Origin: Clostridiales bacterium
GTDB lineage: Bacteria; Bacillota; Clostridia; Saccharofermentanales; Saccharofermentanaceae
Length of the DNA stretch: 58,487 nt
Assembly: GCA_017615325.1 (NCBI GenBank)
Contig: JAGAAI010000008.1
Location: 1 to 58,487 of the forward strand
Direction: 5' to 3'
Shown: one piece after another, positions 1 through 6,464 of the stretch
How the letters are laid out: each line of letters opens with the position of its first letter
Position numbering within the stretch: the first letter of the stretch is position 1
Made by a program: the position numbers and the translations under genes
Notes under the pieces: generated by a model
The model's input: the letters and a program-made list of their open reading frames with translations, nothing else
What the model was told of the DNA's origin: nothing
The model's database searches: none

Positions 1-12
1 CTCTCAAATTAA
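1..12 (-). rRNA. probable 5' end of a 16S rRNA gene, running off the left edge
   Basis: Read on the minus strand, the window ends ...TTTAATTTGAGAG. That is how many clostridial 16S genes begin, just before the conserved TTTGATCCTGGCTCAG, which would lie outside. The promoter and leader upstream agree. Only about ten bases are visible, so this rests on context. Confidence 0.45.
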
Positions 13-168
13 ATTTGAGAGCCATTTGGCTCTAATTACTTTTTTTAAACTCAATTAAAATTGAATTATAGGTCCGTCTTTTTCAAGTTCTGCATTCTAT
101 TCAATTTTCAAGATCCAAGCCCCTTTATGAGCGTTGTTTTTCGCACCCCGCTCGTAAAGTGCTTGTTA
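13..168 (-). other. rRNA operon leader region
   Basis: There is no gene here. On the minus strand it follows the promoter at 169-197. It holds a GATCTTGAAAATTGAATAGAA-like stretch (about 92-116) of the type found in Firmicute rRNA leaders and spacers. It also holds two hairpins near the 16S start: CTCTCAAATT with AATTTGAGAG at 1-21, and AGAGCCA with TGGCTCT at 18-33. Such stems next to the mature end could take part in rRNA processing. Confidence 0.5.
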
Positions 169-197
169 ATATTACTTCGACTTGCTTATAAAGTCAA
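169..197 (-). promoter_or_regulatory. putative rRNA promoter
   Basis: On the minus strand, TTGACT (192-197), a 17-base spacer and TAATAT (169-174). Upstream (198-240) is rich in A runs (AAAAAATAATTC, AAAAAAGTCC), like an UP element. It points to the 16S start at the left edge. Confidence 0.6.
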
Positions 198-269
198 GGA
201 CTTTTTTAATGGATTTGGGAGTTTTTTGAATTATTTTTCGAGCATGCAAAACGAGGCGTGTAAAAGGGC

Positions 270-1337
270 TCATTTCACCCCATACAAACACACTTCCGAA
301 TACATGGTTTTATGATAAAGATTCGGACAAGCCCTATATCGGAAAACATAATATTCCAAAGAATCCCGATCGACTTCATCGTTTTTTTCTTCCGCATATG
401 AAACACCGTCGCTCGTAAAGAAGCTACCATTGATATAAGAAGTGTATGAAGGATCACACATGGCAACCTGTACCACCTCTTTTCCGGTATAACTCCCGAT
501 CATGTCTTCTCCGGTCGTAAGGTCGACTTCATCCTCTTCATCCGCTACGACCGGATCTGAGCTGTATGTGCTTTCACCTAAAACTAATACCTTGAATATT
601 GTTTTTGCAATTGAATAAAAGTCTATGCTTGAATGATCGTCGCTATCCGGCTTTGCGTCCTTATACTTCTCAAAATCCGTACTGTTGAAGACTTGCTTAT
701 CTTTATACACATATACATTGTAGTAATCGAACGGAACGAGTTCAAAGTTCTCGGGAGTATACTTAAACACGATATCTTCAAATTTGGAAAGAAGATCATT
801 TATCCGATCACAATCAGTTGAACATATAAAGATATCCAGCCCCTGACCGTAATACTCGCTGACATCATCATATATACGGTAATCATCAAACCGTTCATTC
901 AACGCCTCTTCGAATTCCTTCTTCAAATAATAGAAATTCTTGCGTTCTTTATAATTGTCATGGAAAGTCGGTTCAACTGCAGCTCCGCCGGGATCATACT
1001 GATCATAGACTATATATCCGTCTTTATAAAATGCGGTTGCAACAAGACCACTATATTCTTTAGAGGTTATCTTAAGATCGTATTCATGGGCGCCTTTAAC
1101 GCTCCTATAGGCTCCACCGCCGTCTATATACAACGTGGGGACCATCAACGTTTCCTTGGCGGTTATCTCCGCCGTTACTTCATCACCGGTCTCTTTATAG
1201 ATCTGTTCCTGGGCATAAGCAATGACTTCTTCATCAGACAAAGGATCGTCTGCAACAAACCGGGCAAAACCACAGCCGGACAAAAGAAGCGCCGGGATCA
1301 ATAACGCTGATACGATAAATGACTTTTTAATCTTCAT
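270..1337 (-). CDS. putative lipoprotein of unknown function
   Basis: A 355-residue protein with a lipoprotein signal peptide: MKIKKS, a hydrophobic stretch, and the lipobox LLLSGC with the acylated Cys near residue 22. The mature part is acidic and rich in Tyr and Asp, with no further membrane segment, so it should be tethered outside the cell membrane. I do not recognise the family. It stands alone between the zinc operon and the putative rRNA promoter, on the same strand as both. Its ATG is preceded by GGGGGAACC, an acceptable ribosome site. No enzyme motif is visible. Confidence 0.75.
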   Translation of the reverse strand: MKIKKSFIVSALLIPALLLSGCGFARFVADDPLSDEEVIAYAQEQIYKETGDEVTAEITAKETLMVPTLYIDGGGAYRSVKGAHEYDLKITSKEYSGLVATAFYKDGYIVYDQYDPGGAAVEPTFHDNYKERKNFYYLKKEFEEALNERFDDYRIYDDVSEYYGQGLDIFICSTDCDRINDLLSKFEDIVFKYTPENFELVPFDYYNVYVYKDKQVFNSTDFEKYKDAKPDSDDHSSIDFYSIAKTIFKVLVLGESTYSSDPVVADEEDEVDLTTGEDMIGSYTGKEVVQVAMCDPSYTSYINGSFFTSDGVSYAEEKNDEVDRDSLEYYVFRYRACPNLYHKTMYSEVCLYGVK

Positions 1338-1462
1338 GGTTCCCCCTTACCGTTATAAAACGGCCCATATCAAAGATCATATCCTCTACTCAAGGTGAGT
1401 ATATACCGTATCAATTTAAAGAACAAGTACATCCGTCCGGGCACACAAGGCCCCGATCCGGA

Positions 1463-2059
1463 TCAGCCCAGTTCGGCATTCCTCAGTGTGCAGTAGGTAT
1501 TCTCGCCTTCCATATAAGTATCGAAAACACCGATTACACAGATCTCCTCGCCCACCTCAGGGTAACCGTCGGGAGCCTTCTTACCGGCAAGTTCAAACTC
1601 GATGCCCTGGGAACAGCATGCGGTCGCATCTTGGATTATGCATGCGAAGTACCACTTGTCAGAAGCCTCATCGTGATAGCTTGCCGCAGGGCCGTGCATC
1701 TTTACGGTCTTGCCGATGTAATCAGAGGGCTGCGTCATCATGTTGTAGACCTCCGAATAGACCATCGTGGAAGAAAGGACTGTAAGATCGACGTCAACAT
1801 TCGGATCAGGTGTTCCTGTCGTCTCTTCAGCCGTCGCATCTGTAGCATCTGTTGCAACGGTCGTAGCCTCAGTGGTCTCTTCGGATGCTGATGTAGTATT
1901 GGCTGCATCCTCTTCACTCATCTTGCTCTGGATGACATCGTTGACATTGGACGAAGACCAGTTGTTGGGGCGGTCTTCGGAACTCCTCTGCCCTGCACCG
2001 CAGGCAGCCATGCCCGTTACTAATAAAAGGGATATTAATACACATAATACTTTCTTCAT
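1463..2059 (-). CDS. putative zinc-operon lipoprotein with OB-fold-like C-terminus
   Basis: 198 residues. It has a lipoprotein signal (lipobox TGMAAC), a Ser/Thr/Glu-rich linker (about 25-90, many TTEAT-like runs) and a compact C-terminal domain (about 95-198). That domain has the pattern of small OB-fold lipoproteins (YIGKTVKMHG, VGEEICVIGVFDTY) and holds adjacent cysteines in ATACCSQ. It is the last gene of the zur-znu operon, one base after znuB. The position suggests a role in zinc capture or delivery at the cell surface. That is inference, since the fold is guessed from pattern only. Confidence 0.7.
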   Translation of the reverse strand: MKKVLCVLISLLLVTGMAACGAGQRSSEDRPNNWSSSNVNDVIQSKMSEEDAANTTSASEETTEATTVATDATDATAEETTGTPDPNVDVDLTVLSSTMVYSEVYNMMTQPSDYIGKTVKMHGPAASYHDEASDKWYFACIIQDATACCSQGIEFELAGKKAPDGYPEVGEEICVIGVFDTYMEGENTYCTLRNAELG

Positions 2060-2060
2060 C

Positions 2061-2897
2061 TTAATTGCCTCCTTTGATGAGTCCTATGAGCCAGCAGACC
2101 CCGAATACCACGACATCGACAGCCACGATCGTTGAACCTACGGGAGTTCCCGTCAGGATAGATATCAGCATGCCTGCCAGGGAAGATACGACTGACAGGA
2201 CAGCTGAGAATATTGTTACCTGCTTGAAGTTGCGGAAGATCCTCATAGCCGACAGGGCCGGGAAGATTACCAGCGCGGATATGAGCAATGATCCTACGAG
2301 GTTCATCGCGAGCACGATGATTACAGCGATGATGACAGCGATCAGGAGATTATAAAGGTCGGCCCTGGTGCCTGTCGCCTTGGCGAAGTTCTCGTCAAAG
2401 GTAACTGCGAAGATCTTGTTGTAGAACAAAATGAAAACAATGATCACGATGACGGATAATATGGCGCAGATAAGGACCTCGTTCGGGGTCAGTGTCAGGA
2501 TCGACATGGATCCGAACAAGGTGGAACATACGTCACCCGTAAGGTTCGACGAGGTCGAGAAGATATTCATTATGAGATAACCGAAAGCCAACGCCCCGAC
2601 GGATATCATCGCTATCGCGGCATCGCCCTTGATCTTGGCGTTCTGCCCGGTCCTCAGGAGGAGTATCGCGGAAAGCACCGTAACAGGCAGCACGACTATC
2701 ATGTTGTTGGATAGATTCAGGACAGCTGCGATCGCCATCGCGCCGAAAGCCACGTGCGACAAACCGTCACCGATAAAGGAGAATCTCTTTAATACGAGCG
2801 TAACTCCCAGGAGGGCCGAGCACAAGGATATGAGCACGCCTACGATCAGCGCGTATCTTACGAAGGAATATGAGAGATAACTGATCAATATATCCAT
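2061..2897 (-). CDS. znuB: zinc/manganese ABC transporter permease (ZnuB type)
   Basis: 278 residues with about eight membrane helices, typical of the ABC-3 family that moves zinc or manganese across the cell membrane. Family signs include the early GDGLSHVAFGAMA stretch and the late LVGSLLISALVIFPALSA motif. Length is normal. The start overlaps the end of znuC by one base, so the two are translationally coupled. With ZnuA, ZnuC and the Zur-like regulator this forms a high-affinity metal importer. Zinc is the best guess because of the His-rich loop in ZnuA. Confidence 0.9.
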   Translation of the reverse strand: MDILISYLSYSFVRYALIVGVLISLCSALLGVTLVLKRFSFIGDGLSHVAFGAMAIAAVLNLSNNMIVVLPVTVLSAILLLRTGQNAKIKGDAAIAMISVGALAFGYLIMNIFSTSSNLTGDVCSTLFGSMSILTLTPNEVLICAILSVIVIIVFILFYNKIFAVTFDENFAKATGTRADLYNLLIAVIIAVIIVLAMNLVGSLLISALVIFPALSAMRIFRNFKQVTIFSAVLSVVSSLAGMLISILTGTPVGSTIVAVDVVVFGVCWLIGLIKGGN

Positions 2898-3604
2898 TAG
2901 TTCTCACCTCCCTGCTGCATGAGGAAGACCTTGCCGATGTCGCTTGCAACATATTCGTCTCTTGTCCCGAAAAAGACCTTGTCTCCGATATGCAATATGT
3001 GGCTTGAGTAGCGCACGGCCGCAGCTATATCGTGGGAGATCATGATTATCGTTATGCCCTCGGAATTAAGTTCTGATATGAGGTTATACATCTCTGTCGT
3101 AACCTTGGGATCAAGGCCGGATACGGGCTCATCCAGGAGCAGGATCTTTCGCGTTGCACAAAGAGCTCTTGCAAGAAGGACTCTCTGCTGCTGGCCGCCC
3201 GACAGGTCACGGTAGCATCTCTTTGCAAGATCAGCTATACCCATTCGCTCCATGTTTTCTTCTGCGATCTTCTTCTCTTTCTTATTGTAGAAAGGTCTCA
3301 TACCGCACTGGCCCTGGAAACCCGACATTACTATCTCGCGTACCGACGCGGGGAAATCCTTCTGCACGACGGTCTGCTGCGGAAGATACCCTATCTCATT
3401 CCTCTTAATGTCATCACCTGTCGTGATCTTGCCGCTGATGGGGGACCTTAAGTTAAGAAGGGTCTTCATGAGCGTCGTCTTGCCGGAACCGTTTTCGCCG
3501 ACGATGCAAAGATAATCGCCCTTGTTGACCGTAAAGTTCAAGCCCTCGATTATCGCCTGTGATTCATAGCCTAAAGCCAGATCTTCTACAATAAGCTGCG
3601 CCAT
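2897..3604 (-). CDS. znuC: zinc ABC transporter ATP-binding protein
   Basis: 235 residues, a standard single-domain ABC ATPase. Walker A is GENGSGKTT (about 37-45), the Q-loop is in GYLPQQ, the signature is LSGGQQQRVLLARAL, and Walker B is ILLLDEPVSGLD, followed by the H-loop SHD. It would power metal import through the membrane partner encoded next. The ATG is preceded by CAGGAGGATAT, and it lies 11 bases after znuA. Confidence 0.92.
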   Translation of the reverse strand: MAQLIVEDLALGYESQAIIEGLNFTVNKGDYLCIVGENGSGKTTLMKTLLNLRSPISGKITTGDDIKRNEIGYLPQQTVVQKDFPASVREIVMSGFQGQCGMRPFYNKKEKKIAEENMERMGIADLAKRCYRDLSGGQQQRVLLARALCATRKILLLDEPVSGLDPKVTTEMYNLISELNSEGITIIMISHDIAAAVRYSSHILHIGDKVFFGTRDEYVASDIGKVFLMQQGGEN

Positions 3605-3615
3605 ATATCCTCCTG

Positions 3616-4611
3616 TCAGCCGAGTGCTTCTTTCAGCACGTCGAGGTTCTTTGTCATGATATCAAGGTATGAAGCTCCTGCCGCAACATCCTTGGATGTA
3701 ACTGACTGCATGGAGTCAACCGATAAGATCTTCTGGTCCTTGCTCTCGGTATTCTGAATTATCGTCTCCGCGATGCGGTTGTCAGAGCCTTCGATCGTCA
3801 TGACGACCTTAAGACCCAGTTCATCGACTTTGCCCGCAAGGAAAGTGATCGTCTCAAAACTTGCTTCCGTCTCGGCAGAGCAGCCAACGAAAGCCGCATA
3901 GTAAGAAAGTCCGTAATCGTCGACCAGGTACCTGAAAGGAAATCTGTCACCAAACAGGATCGTCTTGCAGGAAGCGTTGTCCACTGTATCGTGGTACTGC
4001 TTATCAAGAGCATTGATCTTCTCCATGTAGCCTGCAGCGTTTGTCTTATATGTTTCCGCATTAGAAGGATCTGCCTTCTGCAGCGCCTCAGAGATCTTCT
4101 CTACCAATGTAGCGGAATTATGGAGCGAGAGCCAGACATGCTCATCGTATTCGATCTCCTCCGGATCACCGTTAGCATGATCGTGGTCGTGGTCTTCCTC
4201 ATCTTCTTCCTGCATTCCCTCAACGACTTCCTCTTCCTTGACGGCATCGCCTAATGTATCCAAGAGGTTAACAACGATCATGTCCTTGTTGACGGATTCC
4301 TTGAGGGCATCGTCGACCCAGGCATCGGATTCACCACCTATATAGATAAATACATCACATGTGGAGATCTTCATGATGTCGCTTGCATTGGGCTGGAAGC
4401 TGTGAAGGTCAACTCCGTTGTCAAGGAGCATCGTGACATCTGCTTCGGATGCCTTGTCGCCCAGCACGTTCATGACCCAGTCGTATTCAGGAAAGATCGT
4501 AGTTACGATCTTTGTTTTCTTTGAAGCCGCGTTGATGCCTGCGGTGCTGCAGCCTGCGAAGCACCCGGCGAGCATGATGGCGGCGATTGCTGTTGATATA
4601 AACTTTTTCAC
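3616..4611 (-). CDS. znuA: zinc-binding lipoprotein of the ABC importer
   Basis: 331 residues, cluster A-I metal-binding protein. It has a lipoprotein signal (residues 1-20, AGCFAGC) and a short acidic His-rich loop (EEDHDHDHANGD) between two lobes. That loop is characteristic of zinc-specific ZnuA rather than manganese binders. Conserved metal-ligand regions are visible: GVDLHSF, DEHVWLS, and ETEASFE in the second lobe. The start is GTG, with GGAGG seven to ten bases upstream. It is preceded by an intercistronic stem-loop (4628-4666). Confidence 0.9.
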   Translation of the reverse strand: MKKFISTAIAAIMLAGCFAGCSTAGINAASKKTKIVTTIFPEYDWVMNVLGDKASEADVTMLLDNGVDLHSFQPNASDIMKISTCDVFIYIGGESDAWVDDALKESVNKDMIVVNLLDTLGDAVKEEEVVEGMQEEDEEDHDHDHANGDPEEIEYDEHVWLSLHNSATLVEKISEALQKADPSNAETYKTNAAGYMEKINALDKQYHDTVDNASCKTILFGDRFPFRYLVDDYGLSYYAAFVGCSAETEASFETITFLAGKVDELGLKVVMTIEGSDNRIAETIIQNTESKDQKILSVDSMQSVTSKDVAAGASYLDIMTKNLDVLKEALG

Positions 4612-4627
4612 TTTAATAATTCCTCCG

Positions 4628-4666
4628 TTGATAACTTGTTTTCCGATCTGTAGAAAAAGTTATCAA
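4628..4666 (-). other. intercistronic stem-loop before znuA
   Basis: Perfect 10-base arms (TTGATAACTT and AAGTTATCAA) enclose a 19-base loop. The stem spans the stop codon of the upstream small gene and ends a few bases before the znuA ribosome site. There is no U-run, so it is more likely an RNA stability, processing or translation-coupling element than a terminator. Confidence 0.5.
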
Positions 4667-4962
4667 TCGTTCAGCTGCACCTTGGAAGAGACCGGTGTCT
4701 CCTTGGCAAGCTGATCTTCGTGCGGAAGAACAGCGGCGATCATAATGAAGATAGCCACCGCACAAGTTACGGCAAGCGCCTTCGCGCCCCCTGCCTGACG
4801 GAGTATCCCGTCGCAGATCTTTATCGTAGCGCATATATGGCACTCCTCGCCTTCACAATCATGATCTGCTTCCGCTGCAATAAAGAAAACGGAGAACATT
4901 ATGACTGCTGCCATCATCATAACGATGGTGCCCGCAATGACTTTCTTGACCGTCCTTCTCAT
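4663..4962 (-). CDS. small Cys/His-containing membrane protein of the zinc operon
   Basis: 99 residues with two hydrophobic helices (about 8-29 and 60-80). Between them is a short segment holding DHDCEGEECHICATIKIC, a plausible metal site with three Cys and two His close together. The start overlaps the end of zur (ATGA), so the two are co-translated. I know no named function. In this operon a zinc sensing, storage or transfer role at the membrane is a reasonable guess only. Confidence 0.75.
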   Translation of the reverse strand: MRRTVKKVIAGTIVMMMAAVIMFSVFFIAAEADHDCEGEECHICATIKICDGILRQAGGAKALAVTCAVAIFIMIAAVLPHEDQLAKETPVSSKVQLND

Positions 4963-5360
4963 CTGCAGTCCTCACAAAGTCCGTATATAACAGTCCTCAC
5001 AGGATCTACCTGGAAGTTATGTTCTTTCATTATGTGCACACCCATCTCCTCTAACTCATCACAATGCATATGAATGAGCTTGCCGCACTTCTCGCACTTG
5101 CAGTGAAAACACACGTCAGCATCGGCATGGCTGTCCTCCCCGACATACTCGAAGCACGCAGGGCTCGCCGGATCTATGATGTACTTATTTATGATCCCCT
5201 CGTCAACGAGCTTCTCTAGCTGGCGGTAAACAGTCGACTGACCGATATTCTCGCCCTGGGCCCTGCAGTGCTCGCAGACATCGCCCGCAGTGATGTGCGT
5301 GCCGGCCTTGGACTTGAAATAGCTTATCAGTATCTCTTTCTGCTTGGTCTTGTAGCTCAA
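4959..5360 (-). CDS. zur: Fur-family zinc uptake regulator
   Basis: 133 residues from a TTG start chosen because GGAGG sits seven bases upstream. A longer in-frame ATG at 5564 would read through the promoter and operators and is unlikely. The N-terminal winged helix (about 5-80) includes ITAGDVCEH and STVYRQLEKLVDEGIINK. The C-terminal dimer domain has the two CxxC pairs of the structural zinc site (CEKCGK, CEDC at the end) plus HMHCDELEE and a later His for the regulatory metal. It heads the zinc importer operon, so Zur is the natural assignment. PerR is less likely. Confidence 0.85.
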   Translation of the reverse strand: MSYKTKQKEILISYFKSKAGTHITAGDVCEHCRAQGENIGQSTVYRQLEKLVDEGIINKYIIDPASPACFEYVGEDSHADADVCFHCKCEKCGKLIHMHCDELEEMGVHIMKEHNFQVDPVRTVIYGLCEDCR

Positions 5361-5403
5361 GGTATTGCCTCCGAAGCTTTTCTTTTCGCGAAAAAGCGAA
5401 TCT

Positions 5404-5416
5404 GGGAATCGTTCCC
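5404..5416. promoter_or_regulatory. putative Zur operator 1
   Basis: GGGAA-TCG-TTCCC starts one base downstream of the -10 box, over the likely transcription start. A bound repressor there would block the zur-znu promoter. Arms match those of operator 2. Confidence 0.55.
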
Positions 5417-5417
5417 G

Positions 5418-5446
5418 ATTATACTTCTGCCGGCTTTGTTTGTCAA
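5418..5446 (-). promoter_or_regulatory. zur-znu operon promoter, full consensus
   Basis: On the minus strand, TTGACA (5441-5446), exactly 17 bases, then TATAAT (5418-5423). Both hexamers match the housekeeping sigma consensus perfectly. So strong a promoter fits an operon held off by a repressor. Confidence 0.8.
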
Positions 5447-5452
5447 CGGATA

Positions 5453-5467
5453 TGGGAATTATTCCCA
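5453..5467. promoter_or_regulatory. putative Zur operator 2
   Basis: TGGGAAT-T-ATTCCCA, a perfect 7-1-7 palindrome ending seven bases upstream of the -35 box. With operator 1 it brackets the promoter. Confidence 0.55.
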
Positions 5468-5626
5468 AATTCAAACTTTTTGAATGATCAAACGGTGTAA
5501 ACGAATAAGAGCAATAGATCACTATGTATCTGCTATTGACAAATCCATATTCATGATTTTTCAAAGAATCATAAATTAAAAGGAATAACCATAGACCTTA
5601 TCTGCATATCGTAAATATAATACAAA

Positions 5627-5658
5627 AACTGCCCCGGCCAATGAAGACCGGGGCAGTT
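5627..5658 (-). terminator. intrinsic terminator of the phosphotransferase gene
   Basis: Stem of AACTGCCCCGG against CCGGGGCAGTT, with a short loop and then a T-run on the minus strand (GCAGTTTTTGT). It lies about 25 bases after the stop codon. Confidence 0.8.
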
Positions 5659-5682
5659 CCTTGTTAACAACTGATCTGTGGT

Positions 5683-6432
5683 TCAGACGTAATCTACTAC
5701 ATTGACCCACTTCTTAAGGAATTCGCGCTCATCCTCGATAGCCTTGACCGACTGGGATGCGGCAACGATCGGTGTCCAAGACTGGACGTACTGCTTTGCG
5801 GTGTCTGTCTTGCGGCAGTATGTATCAAGATAAAGCTCTGCGATCTCCTCTGTGGAACGGAGGCTGAAGAGCAGGTAGGTTCTTGCAACATCTGCAGCGG
5901 CATTGCCCTGGGTAGCATGTGACCAGTCGATGACTGCCATCTCGCCGTCCGGCATTACGATGACGTTGGCGGGGTTGAAGTCGCCGTGGCAGACCTGGTC
6001 TTTCCTCTCCATACCTGCAAGACGGGTGTGAAGATCGTATCTTGTCGTAGCATCGAAATCCGTAGCGGAGATCTTTCTCATCATCTTGTCAGAAAGATTG
6101 TTGAGCATGGGGCACTTCTCGTTGTGGACTGCGATCTGCAGATCAACGAACTTGTCCATGTACTCATTGATCTTGGACATATCCTTCTCGATGATCGCCA
6201 TCATGGTCTCACCCTCGATAAAGTCTGTTACGATGGCCCACTTGCCGTCGATTATTCCGACCTCGAGAACTAAGGGAGTGCGGATGCTGATCGACTCGAC
6301 CTTTGCAAGGTTCAATGCCTCGTTCAGGATGTCTGCCTTGGAGAAAGTCTCGTCGAACATCTTGATGCACTTGTCACCGTCTCTATAGATCTTCTTATGT
6401 GTGCGCTTTGCGATTACTTCGTTTAATTCCAT
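5683..6432 (-). CDS. APH-type phosphotransferase family protein
   Basis: 249 residues with the aminoglycoside/choline kinase fold. The catalytic loop is CHGDFNPANVIV (about 155-166) and the metal-binding Asp is in AVIDWSHATQG. The N-terminal lobe holds KCIKMF, with a Lys placed like the ATP-binding Lys. Substrate is unknown: related proteins phosphorylate small alcohols, amino sugars or antibiotics, and nothing here shows resistance. It is a single gene with GGAGG before the ATG and its own terminator. Confidence 0.8.
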   Translation of the reverse strand: MELNEVIAKRTHKKIYRDGDKCIKMFDETFSKADILNEALNLAKVESISIRTPLVLEVGIIDGKWAIVTDFIEGETMMAIIEKDMSKINEYMDKFVDLQIAVHNEKCPMLNNLSDKMMRKISATDFDATTRYDLHTRLAGMERKDQVCHGDFNPANVIVMPDGEMAVIDWSHATQGNAAADVARTYLLFSLRSTEEIAELYLDTYCRKTDTAKQYVQSWTPIVAASQSVKAIEDEREFLKKWVNVVDYV

Positions 6433-6464
6433 TGTCGTTCCTCCTTGCTTCTTAACCTATTGTA

